DNA of 64,000 nt from Melitaea cinxia (lineage: Eukaryota; Arthropoda; Insecta; Lepidoptera; Nymphalidae). Below, piece by piece: positions 24,801 to 34,867 of this stretch (position 1 is its first letter; every line of letters starts with the position of its first letter). Made by a program: the position numbers and the translations under genes. The notes under the pieces are model-generated. The model did no database searches and had not been told where the DNA came from. It saw nothing but the letters and a program-made list of their open reading frames with translations. The stretch is taken from positions 11,387,289 to 11,451,288 of the forward strand of contig NC_059395.1 of the NCBI RefSeq assembly GCF_905220565.1. Reading direction: 5' to 3'.

Positions 24801-27800
24801 AACTATCGGAGATAATTACGTTCTCACACCTTTACAACAAGATGCAATCTTTACAAGATAGATGATGGATAGAAAATAGGTACTTAAGTAATATAACTAC
24901 TATTACGTTATATAAGTTCTGATTAGTACATGTATATTGCTATCAGACATGTTCCAAAATGTAGAAAATACATTTACAAAACGTGAAATAAAATCTAATA
25001 TGTTACCTAAACATTATTTAACGTACGTGGACTTCAGGATTTGTTTGGTCGTATCATCGGGTTGTGTTAAATAATATGTTTATAACAATATTTAAATAGG
25101 CAATAAGAAAAAAGTGTTTCGATAATGCACTATATTATAAACCTAAATATTATATAACCTATATATTATATACCTAAACAAATCAGACTATAAAACCAAA
25201 CTTACTTGTAATATCATTAACATAATTATGATAATTTAAATTGTCAACCTTTTCAAGTTAAATGAAAGAGCTCGAAAGTCACATATTTAAATATTGTTTT
25301 TATTCAAATTTAGCCTTTTCATTAACCTTATTTAGTTTACATACAATAGTAAAAAAAATTACAAACGAATTCGTGGCTCTATACAGCGCTGGCTTTTGTT
25401 ATTTTAAAAAAAAAAATATCTCATATTTTTACGTGTATATAGATATTATGAATTTATAGTCAAAATATATTAATTACATATACATACATATTTTTAGTCA
25501 TATTTTACCTTAAACTGTAACAATTACAATTCTGTACGTGTGTATTTCACTGACCTCTGCGTAAGCGGCTTGACCGCCATATGGCCTGCATTCGAGTTTT
25601 ACAATTTTTTTTTGTGCAGAGCAGTCTTAATGTTGTATCAGTTGTATACATAATGAAATTAACAACTATTCATCAAGTAAAATAACGCTTAAGACAACGC
25701 TTTTCATCCGATATACACACATGCCCATACATAATTCGTTTTAGCTGTATGAAGTAACTTGCAAATTTTACTACTTTACTTTTACTACTTTTCACGCTCT
25801 CTTAAAACTATTTGACATTTATACATATAATTTACTTTTTCCAAAGACATAAAAAATAAAATTTAAATTAAAAACGGAATATTTTTACTATTTGTCGTTG
25901 GTGATTGTATCTTGACCACGGCGGTTGCAACTGAGCCGAAATATCGGAATAACTTGACCCTACTGGTCGTGTAAAATACATATCAATGTAAGAAATTGAA
26001 AATTACTGAATTTTATTTTTTATTTTTTTGTCGATGCGAAAGGTATATGTTAAGTTTTTAGAAACGTAATCAAAAAACAAACATCTAAAATCACCATCAT
26101 CATCATCATCAATCATCAAAAAATCTTTAGATACTTTTAATACAAAACTTTATTAATTACACATACCTCTAACAATGCTGCAGTTTGGAATATTAGTACT
26201 GTGTATTTGATTTCGTTCCAATAGTTATCTAATGTTCCACGATTCAAGAAATACGCAACAGACTGTAGAAGTAAATACGACCACCTAAAACAAAAAAAAA
26301 CGATTATTATTATTATTATTAGATAAAATATCGAACATTAATATTGGGTACAAACATATTAGCTTTGATAGAATTAATTATGTATACATAAATTTTTACT
26401 TATATACCTACATAGTCTGGCCAGGAATACTGTTACGATTAAAAATAAATAAAATATTAAATTTCAATTTGGAATTTGTCATTTTTATATGATTGTTCAT
26501 TGTGTTTTCTCATTTTCGCGCCAATACATTGTAAAATATTTTTTAATATTAAAATGGAGTTTGGTGATAAAGAGAACCGAATTGTTGTGATTGCATTACA
26601 CAAAGTAAGTATGGAGCCAAATACAATTTTTAAAACTCCCTATATGCTTGGTATTAGTCAAATGTTTGTATACGGGGCTATTGATAGGTACAGTGAAACC
26701 TCCTCTGACTTTTCTTGTGACACGCTACGTGGACGGACAGAAACAGATCTGGCCGTCCACGTAGTTCGTAGAAACGAATTCGAAGGAATCTTGTCCAAAA
26801 GCAAGATTGTTATCTCGGGAGATGAAGATAGGAACTAGAACCATGTCGCATACTTTAAAAGATGAATTAGGACTTGCAGCCTATAAGAGACGCACTAGTC
26901 ATTTCTTAACTGATCATTTAAAAAAGAATAGGGTGGTAAAATCAAAACAACTACTTAAGCGGTACGCAAAGGAGGTCACAGAAAAAAATTGTTTACGGAT
27001 GAGAAATTTTTTACTATAATTAATAAGTGTGTTTGCAGGCAAACGAAGAAAAACCGACTTCAATTATATCGACAAGTAATACAACGTAAGTAGACGAAAA
27101 AATAGTCAAGTAAATACGCATTATCAAAGATTACTCCAAAAGTTGTAATCAGATCTCGATGAAATTTTAATGTTATGTTGATGAAATTTAAAAAGGGGTT
27201 TAACGACTAGTGTGGTGAAAAGTGGCTTAAGACACACAATGCGTGTATGTGTGCGAAACAGGGGCGGACATGTGGAACATGTATTGTAGAACTATTATAA
27301 AAAGATAAATAAACCTTATTTGTTACCTATTTGGATTATTTTATTTTGTTTCTTGACTCAAGTTAAATTTGACGCTTAAGCAACGCTATTTTTTACTACT
27401 ACCTGGTAGCATTTCATCAAAGTTCTTGTTAAGGAATTGTAATAAAACCCAATCTTATTATACCTTGTTGCAAAGCTTAAGAACCGTAGATATTTTTAAG
27501 CACATCTGCAACACAAAGAAAAAGAACTTTATACGAACTTATTTCTTTTTTTAACAATGACTCGTCTACTACGGCTCAGTTGGTAAAGTTACTTGCAGTT
27601 TTAATATTTATAATAATAAAACAACTAATCTACAACACAAAAATAGTAAAAATGAATAAATTAGAGCCACAAATTTCAAAAAAAAGGGGATAATAGACAA
27701 AGGTAATTTTTGTAAAAAAAATTTAAAGGGCAATAACTTGAGAAGGGTTAAGTTTAGGGCATGGGGTTTTATAGTCAAATCAGTCAGGATTGATGGTAAC

Positions 27801-27841
27801 TACAACCTCTTAAAGGATTTAGGTCGACTTAACCAATAACC

Positions 27842-27880
<39 letters not shown>

Positions 27881-29364
27881 TACTAGCTGTGCCCGCGGCT
27901 TCGCCCGCGTTGAAATTAGTGTGTCACAAAGTTTTGCCGGCAAACTTCCAGTGAAACTCTCATCAAAATCGGCTTAGCCGTTCCGTAAACCTTCCTCTTG
28001 CCAATGGTGGAGCTCTCTACAATGGTGAAACCGCATGAAAATCCGTTCAGTAAATTTTGAGCGAATCGATCACAGGACATTGTTTATAATACACTAACTG
28101 TTGCCCGCGATTACGTCCTCATGGTTATGAAGATATGTCTTACTATTAAGATGTTTAACGCAAATTATTTTTTTATTCCAGTCACTTGAAATGCTTATCA
28201 AACTGAGTAACTTTTTAAAAGGCACAATTTAGTATAATTTAATAGTTATTTTTATAAAACCTCTCTATACACCACATTTTTGGTTTTATTTTAAGGCTGT
28301 ATATGTTTCATACAAACTATCAACCCCAATTAAACCCCCTTAGCGATGGAATATCGTAAAATCCGTTCTTAGCGGACATTTGCTAACTATAATCTACATC
28401 CCTGCCAGACTGTATCTTTTTCCAACCTGGATGGATAGACCATCCAGCGGTTTTTGAGTTCTCGTGATGAGTGAATCAGTGACCTTTCTCTTTTATATAT
28501 ATAGATTACGATGCATTATTTGGACACCTCCTCACCATCTGTAGAGCATATATTTTAAATTTCAAGTCTCTTACTTCAAAAACATAAGACTTTCATACAA
28601 ACTTCCGACCCCCGTTTTATCCCCTTAGGAGTCGGTTTTCGTAAAATCAGTTCTTAGCGGATGTTTACGCCCCATAAGGAACCTACCTGCCAAATTTCAA
28701 GTTTGTAGCTGTTATAGTTTCGGAGGTTTCGTGATGAGTGTGTCAACCTACCGTCCCCCGTTTTAACTCCAAAAGGGAGTTGATTTCTAAAGACACATTA
28801 TTTGGACACCTTCTCATCATCTATAAGGCATACATTTTAAATTTCAAGTCTCTTACTTCAAAAACATGGGACTTTCACACAAACTTTCAACCCCCGTTTT
28901 ACCCCCTTAGGGGTCGAGTTTCGTAAAATCCGTTCTTAGCGGATGCCTACGTCTTATAAGGAACCTACCTGCCAAATTTCAAGTTTATAGGTGTAATAGT
29001 TTCGGAAATTTCGTGATGAGTGAGTGACCTTTCACTTTTATATATATTATTATTACTAGCTGACCCGGCGAACTTCGTATCGCCTAACACAAACTTTATC
29101 GTATGGTATTAAAGTTCAAATTGACTTTTAAGTATTATCACAAATCTTTTGTATGGGAGTATAGAAAAGGGTTGTTTTTAGACTTTTTCAGGAAATTTAA
29201 TTATTTTTTTTTTAGAATTTTTTCTCTCCTTAAGAACCATCCTCGTACTTCAAGGAATATTTTAAAAAAAGAATTAGCGAAATCGGTCCAACCGTTCTCG
29301 AGTTTTGCGCTTAGCAACACATTCAGCGACTCATTTTTATATTATAGATAGAAGATATTATAGA

Positions 29365-29403
<39 letters not shown>

Positions 29404-32400
29404 CGGTCGAATTGAGTAACCTCCTCCTTTTTTTAAAGTCGGTTAAAAAATCATATTTAAACCAACAAAATGACCTCGTTTATGCTCGAAGTTCTAAGGA
29501 GGCTGCCCAATTAGTCAACAGAGTACAACGTGGGCATTATCCGACTTCAGTAATGGTTTGGTGGGGTGTTAGCTATGAAGGAGTGACTGAGCCACGTTTT
29601 TATAAAAAATGGTATCAAAACATCGGGTAGTTAAGCCCTTTAACAACACCATGCTCAATAACTAAGATTAGTCCTTTTAGCAAGATTCGGCGACAGGTCA
29701 TAAAGCACGATCCACCTAATCTTGGTTAGAAACCAACGTTCTGGACTTCATCAGAGGTGAAGACTGGCCATCTTCTAGTCCCGATCTTAATTCGTTGGAT
29801 TATGATTTATGGTCAGTTTTAAAGAGTATGGCTTGCTCTAAATGCCTTGATAATTTGGAGTCCCTAAAACAATCTATACGATTGGCAGTGAAGAATTTTC
29901 CCATGGAAAGAGTACGTGCTTCTATTGATAATGGCCTCAACATTTAAAGGAGTGTATTGCAGCTAATGGAGACCACTTCGAATAAGCTTTATATATTTTT
30001 AATGTTATTATATTAATGTACTAGATGTGCCTGCAACTTCGGCGTGTGAAATTCAACAAAATAATTAGATATTGTTCGGTTCGCAGTTCTATAAAAAAAA
30101 GTAGCCGAAGTTACTCCTTATTACATCAGCTATCTGCCAGTGAAAATCCCGTCAAAATCGGTCCAGTCGTTTGCGAGATTAGCCGGAACAAACAGACAGA
30201 CAGAAAATTATAAAAAATGTTATTTTTATACATATACTGTGTATATACATATGAATTTAGTAAAAAGCGGTTATTTTAATATTACAAACAGACACTCGAA
30301 TTTTATTTATTTGTACAGAAGATTAAACTAACACACTAACGCCGAGTTGCACGAAAAGAAATTAAAATTTAAGTAGTGATTAAACTAATTTAATCGCAAG
30401 AATTGTATGAAATTCTTGTGATTAAATTAGTTTAATCTCTACTTAAATTTTAATTTTGTTTCGTGCAACTCGGCGTAATACTACTAAATGTTTCGTGTAA
30501 TAGAAAAAATATTTTGTTCTTAATTTGTAACAATATTTATTAGGGCAAGACTGTAATATCTGGATATAGGGACAGAGAAAGCGACTTTGTTTTATACTAT
30601 GTAGTGATATGCGCAAAAATGCTGTTTTCTCGAGGTTACTAGTTAGGTTTACAATAATAGAAGATCGTTATATTTTTCATTAAAAATTAAAGAATTACGC
30701 TTTACTTCATTTATAAACAATATCTATTCATCTAGACAAATAAATATAATTGAAGTGTCTGTTTGTAATATTAAAATAACCGGTTTTTACTAAATGCGCT
30801 TTTGACTATACACGGTACATATACCAAAATAACATTTTTTTACAATTTTTGTCTCTGTCTGTTTCTTCCGGCTAATCTCTTAAACGGGTGGGCCGATTTT
30901 GACGGGACTTTCACTGGCAGATAACTGATGTAATAAGGAGTAACTTAGGCTACTTTCATTTTAGAAATTTATTATTTTATAACCCTGCGAACTGAACAGT
31001 AACTTTTTTTGTTAAATTCCACGCAGACGAAGTTGCGGACGCAGCTAGTATTTGAATAAAAAAACCGACCGTTTTACCAAAAGTTAACAATACAACATAT
31101 AGCGATATCCATCGGATAAAAGTTTACTGTATATATAATTTTTATTTTTTCACTATCTAACTTCACTTGAACTGTCAAATATTTATATTCGCAAGTTATA
31201 AAATTAATATTTATTTACTAGCTGACAGGACGATATATTTTATGTAATTTTGTAAATTATTTTTAACTTTTTCTAGAGAAACTTTGTCTTGACAATCAAG
31301 AATACAAAAAAATATATATCAAATTTGGGTATAGTCGTCCTTATCATTTTTTACTTATGGGGTATTCCTAAATCGACCAATTTTGAACCCGACCCCGTTC
31401 GATCTGGCCAATAGTTTTTCATTATTTTTTACCCATTGTAAAACATTTTTGAGAACTTTTTAATTTTTTTTTTTATCCAATCCCAAATAAGTTGTGAATT
31501 TTTCAAAAAAATTACTTTTTATATTTAAATAGTCATAACTTTTTCAAAAATTGACCTTTTGCTATCCTTTTTTTAAATATTTGTTTATTAATGTAAATAA
31601 AAATTTTCGAAAAAGTATGCAACAAAAATTTAACACAGTGAACTATGAAGTTATAGCTTTTTTTGGATAAAATCGTTATTTTTTCGAAGTTCGCCGTTTT
31701 TTATTTTTTTTTTTTTTTCTCAAAAAAAACTTCAACTAATTTTACACTTAATCCCGCCAATCCCGAAGTGAGCCAAATTTGTTTCATATTTTTTTTTTAT
31801 TTAATTGAAAAAAAAAATGTCTATTTATCAAAAATGAATTATTTTATTCACAAGCTTTTTATATGATAAAATAAATGCAATTCAACGATTTTCTTGAATT
31901 ATATTTTCAATTTATAGGCTTAGGCTACGACTGTAATGACTAAGATTCAAATTTTAATACACCTAACAGAGAAGATTCTCATTCTATTCCCCTACTCCCG
32001 GTTGATGGAAAGTGGTCGATTTGGCATGGAATACCCCTTATATAGAGAGATAGATATGTGTAGATATACCTCGGTAGATACAATAATATAAAGTAATAAT
32101 TTCGATAATTTGTTGAGGTCAACAAGTTAAACTTTATCAATAACTGATAAAACTACCGAGCCAATGTATCGACAGAAAATTTTACTATAAATATCCATCA
32201 TAAAACCAGTATCTCATCAAGAGTTGCTGTCCGTGCCCAATTAGAATAAAACACATATTGCCGCACGGCCTACTTTTTATTTTATTAAACACACATTTTC
32301 TAACACTCATCTCTAAACACAACATTGAAAGTAAATATAAAGGTAAAAAGAAAGGTAAGTTTTACTTAAGGTGAAAGGTAAGTTTTACTTAAAGTAAAAG

Positions 32401-33458
32401 GTTGGTAAGTTTTTTTTAGTCTACAGTTCAAGCTCAATTATTTTTATAACTAAGTAGATATAAATTTATATGCTACAACTTGATGAAAAATATCAAAACA
32501 AAATGCTTATAACAACTGTTTAAGTCTCTCATATTCTTATTCACAATATAAGCATTTTTTTTCTGGTGCTATGTTAATATTTTTATAAAAGTTCAGTAAC
32601 AAAATCAAGTAATTAGAAGGTTGAGAAAAATATGAAAAATAATTATAATAGATAGATTAATGACCCACATATTCTGATGGAATTAAAGATATTAAACTTA
32701 AACGACAACATCGTAAAATGAAAGTAGTTGATGTTAAATGTGTATGTGTGATTTTATTAATTGTATTGATACATAGAAATAAAATGAAAAAAGGACAAAT
32801 GTAATTTTTTTTATTGGTAAAAAAAATTTAATGAGCTATGATCTCAAAATCTTCATTTTAAGATACAGGCTCATAACTGGTGTTAAAATGGCGATTTTCT
32901 CTAGCCCCGGTCTACTTTCCATGTTTTTCCTATGCTTTAAACCATGACGAATACATAATTAACTCTCACTTTAGTTTATATTTAATTATAGAACATAATT
33001 AATAGTAATGACAGTTTCATTTAATGAGGAATATTGCAAAATTTTTGATTTTAATCACAAATAGTTAAATTGAACTATTTAAATTAACTAAAGCTATACA
33101 AGAAATTGATATGTACAAAAAAAATAACCCATTTTGTAAATTAAGTACTTATTAAATTTTTCAAAAACGTATTTCTTGTGGAATTAATAATAAAATTTAA
33201 ATAAATTTAAAATTGTTAATTAAAAAATATAAACAATAAAAAAATGTTTCAAATTGATTTTAAATAAAGTAGTACACTGAAACTTTAATTTATGAGAATG
33301 TTTAATGTTATTGTTTATATAATATTTTGTTTAAACAAAAAAAAAAAGAAATAAAGCTGTACTTACCCCAACGTTTGAATTCCATTGTAAGCTATGAGAT
33401 AAATTTTTGCCAAGCCCAACGAATCTGAGTTTTTTTTCTGTAAAGACTTCGCTGACAT
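21847..33458 (-). CDS. Very-long-chain (3R)-3-hydroxyacyl-CoA dehydratase (HACD/PTPLA family)
   Basis: The exons are 33458-33367, 26284-26167, 24389-24160 and 22102-21847, all with AG/GT borders and matching phases (2, 0, 2). They encode 231 residues from the ATG at 33458. The protein dehydrates 3-hydroxyacyl-CoA in the ER fatty-acid elongation cycle, a third-step enzyme working with ELOVL, KAR and TER. Family signatures are YLLLQSVAYFLNRGTLD in the first helices, LAWSITEIIRYAYYAFNL (the conserved W-x-x-T/S-E-x-x-R-Y-x-x-Y helix, where Tyr/Glu catalysis is expected), VLYPLGITGELLCMY, and MPNKWNFIFNYYNFL near the end. The tail GHMLKQRRKML...SKKSK is a lysine-rich ER-retention-like terminus. 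Length is normal for HACD1/2-type proteins. Intron 1 (26285-33366) is about 7 kb and full of nested transposons, none touching an exon. Which of the HACD paralogues it is cannot be settled here. Confidence 0.9.
22103..23161. other. HACD intron 3, AT-rich with one GC-richer block
   Basis: Mostly unique AT-rich sequence. A GC-richer block of about 250 bp (22620-22860) resembles repeat debris but was not assigned. Confidence 0.4.
23162..23490 (-). repeat. Retro-repeat with GAT tail, inverted copy
   Basis: Starts with a CATCATCAT run (the GAT tail on the other strand), then TACAGTCCACTGCTGGACAT, GGCAGGCGGGTTGGTGACCG and CTTAGTCGCCTCTTACGACA. Same family as 16012-16325 and 43548-43874. It sits in HACD intron 3. 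Confidence 0.75.
24390..26166. other. HACD intron 2
   Basis: AT-rich. A small SINE-tail fragment (about 24565-24630) and a CATCATCAT run (26097-26110) are visible. No gene. Confidence 0.4.
27845..29048 (+). repeat. TA microsatellite followed by a tandem array of 'cttcgcccgcg' repeats
   Basis: A TA run (27845-27882) is followed by a unit starting AGCTGTGCCCGCGGCTTCGC and then at least two more partial units. Each has TTTGGACACCT, CCGTTTTA(T/C)CCCC, GTAAAATC(C/A)GTTCTTAG and GTGATGAGTG. Same family as 16808-17405. It is nested inside 27030-29447. Confidence 0.75.
29052..29400 (+). repeat. 'agctgacccggcgaacttcg' repeat with TA tail
   Basis: A short repeat starting CTAGCTGACCCGGCGAACTTC with an 'aatcggtccaaccgttctcgag' block. 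It ends in AT microsatellite sequence (29368-29399) next to the right end of the host element. Confidence 0.65.
30000..30320 (+). repeat. SINE-like repeat, 'agctgtgcccgcgacttcg' family
   Basis: A direct copy of the 10546-10880 repeat (TTACATCAGCTATCTGCCAG, AAACAGACAGACAG, GTAAAAAGCGGTTATT). It is the left member of an inverted pair with 30738-31050. Confidence 0.75.
30339..30476. repeat. Foldback element with 66-bp arms
   Basis: The arms 30339-30404 and 30411-30476 are inverted copies with only a few mismatches. Both outer ends read ACGCCGAGTTGCACGAAA. The loop is 6 bp. This is a miniature hairpin element; no TSD was fixed. Confidence 0.85.
30738..31050 (-). repeat. SINE-like repeat, inverted copy
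   Basis: The reverse complement of the 10546-10880 family (GAGTAACTTAGGCTAC, GTTGCGGACGCAGCTAGT at the right edge). With 30000-30320 it forms a large imperfect inverted repeat around the foldback element. Confidence 0.7.
31355..32041. mobile_element. MITE-like element with about 25-bp TIRs
   Basis: The left end TTATGGGGTATTCC then AAATCGACCA and the right end TGGTCGATTT, GGAATACCCCTTAT are inverted copies, with one arm carrying a 4-bp indel. The interior is about 640 bp of AT-rich non-coding sequence. TTA/TTAT flanks could be a duplication. It lies in HACD intron 1. Confidence 0.7.
32042..33366. other. Remainder of HACD intron 1, AT-rich
   Basis: No coding signature. A short direct repeat (AGGTAAGTTTTACTTAA, twice near 32350-32390) is the only structure seen. 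Confidence 0.4.
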
Positions 33459-33727
33459 TATAACGAATTAAAACAATGACTTTTTAATGTGTACCTATTA
33501 TTTTTTTCTCGATCTAATAATGGTTTATGTTGCTTACGTCATCTAAGTAACTAAAATAATATTGTATCGTCATCAGTGTGATCGACCCAACCACGTAATA
33601 AAACACGGCTAGACTACGAGACTTTCATTTAATGATTACGAATACGATTGGATTTTGAGGTTCGTAAACATAGTAACATACAATAAATATACCAAACCAA
33701 TATATAATAAGAATAGACATAGACAAT

Positions 33728-33862
33728 AGTGATATTCGATATACATCGATGCATCGAAAGCATCGATGTTTACAATGCGATATATCGAATCGATCCGATG
33801 TTTTGAAAATTCTCGATATACTCGATGCATCCATGTTTTTTCATAAAGCATCGAACCGATGA
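33728..33862. promoter_or_regulatory. Dense cluster of ATCGAT/TATCGA motifs upstream of HACD
   Basis: Within about 135 bp there are many TCGAT words in both orientations (GATATTCGATATACATCGAT, TATATCGAATCGATCC, CTCGATATACTCGATG). They resemble the Drosophila DRE core TATCGATA. The cluster is about 270 bp upstream of the HACD start codon, so it may be promoter sequence, but it could equally be a simple repeat. Function is inference. Confidence 0.35.
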
Positions 33863-34554
33863 TAACCAGTTAATTTTACAAAAACTCAAGGTTGACCACA
33901 AAAATTTTATCTATAGTCCAAAATTTTATATATTAGTTTATTTTTGAAACGAAGTTTCTTATGGGGCGTTGTGATGGGGTGACCAGCAAAAACGTCCATA
34001 ACGTTAAATAAAAGCGTAAAATTCTTATGTATAGTCATTTATGATGGCTATACAGTGTTTTATGTATAGTCTAGTGATGGGTGTTATTATTATTGCAGTT
34101 TGCTATTATTATTATGTCATTCGATAATTATTATATGTTATTACTACCTGTTGTCCGCGATGTCGTCTGCGTGAACGCTATACAGCACCAAAAATACCTA
34201 AGATTATCTATACATATAATAAAACGGTAGGAAAGTCAAAACTGTACATTAAATATTTTTTAAAAAGAATACTTGGGGTGTGATCTTAAATCGATACCGA
34301 AGCCAAAAATATAGTTTTTAGAATTTTTGTCTGTTTGTCTGTATGTATGTCCGGGATAAACTCAAAAAGTACTGCATGGATTTACTTCAAATTTGCCACG
34401 AATATTATTAAGAAGTCGTGTCAACATATAGGCTACAAATTATTACGCTATCACCTACGGGGAACGACCAGTGAACCTTTATTTCTTCAACGCATTCTGT
34501 AACAACGTGTAATCTAACGACGCATATTTGAATGTTGTTATTATATGTACGATT
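33863..34554. other. Intergenic region with repeat debris
   Basis: AT-rich. A short repeat start (34146-34180, 'cctgttgtccgcgatgtcgtc') and 'tctgtctgtatgtatgtccg' suggest SINE-like debris. No gene seen. Confidence 0.35.
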
Positions 34555-34865
34555 TTTATTTTTGTGTTACCCACACATTAGGAACTCTAAACATTTTTGA
34601 ATATCATATCAAAAATTGTCCGCTCCAGCGGGGTTCGAACCCGCGTCTCCGACTTACCGTGTCGGCGCTCTAGCCAATTAAGCTATGGAACGATGTACCC
34701 GCTAGAGCGAAACTTTTGATATGGTGATTTTTATTTTCGGTTTAAGCGAACCGTGGCGCCGTCTATAGTAAGTTCTTTACAGATACCCATAACTATTCAA
34801 AGTTTCATATTACAATGAAAATCTTTGACAGGAGACGACACCATGCTATTTTTAATATGTACGAT
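34555..34865 (-). repeat. tRNA-headed repeat, single minus-strand copy
   Basis: The tRNA-like core is 34692-34620 on the minus strand, with acceptor CGTTCCA/TGGAGCG, the same A and B boxes as at 289-361, but anticodon loop ACGGTAA (would read GGT). Flanks on both sides match the spacer of the dimer at 1-400: AGTTTCATATTACAATG, GACAGGAGACGACACC, GGCGCCGTCTATAGT. Flanks are conserved together with the tRNA core, so the mobile or duplicated unit is larger than the tRNA. Confidence 0.75.
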
Positions 34866-34867
34866 TT

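Larger units (their letters stand above)
27030..29447 (-). repeat. AACCGACTTC-ended element inserted in the mariner
   Basis: The left junction has GTGTTTGCAGGCAAACGA followed by AAAACCGACTTCAATTA. The right junction has CGAATTGAGTAACCTCCTCC and AAAGTCGGTTAA. These are the two ends of the 19131-20812 family, in inverted orientation. The interior is mostly replaced by further repeats (27845-29400). The mariner reading frame is separated exactly at these ends, so this element inserted into the mariner. Confidence 0.7.
26485..29965 (+). mobile_element. maT-like (DD37D) mariner relic split by a later insertion
   Basis: The N-terminal half lies at 26554-27019: a start at MEFGDKENRI, helix-turn-helix-like LGISQMFVY, a frameshift, then GLAAYKRRTSHFLTDHLKKN and SKQLLKRYAKEV. 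The C-terminal half resumes at about 29449: NDLVYARSSKEAAQLV, RGHYPTSVMVWWGV, a decayed middle, then QDSATGHKARST, DWPSSSPDLNSLDYDLW, and a tail ending near 29965. Thirty-seven residues separate the second Asp (Q-D) from the third (L-D-Y), as in maT elements. Several stops and frameshifts show it is dead. The 2.4 kb between the halves is a separate inserted element (27030-29447). It lies in HACD intron 1, opposite strand. Fragments of related copies are at 41340-41405 and 42435-42625. Confidence 0.85.
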
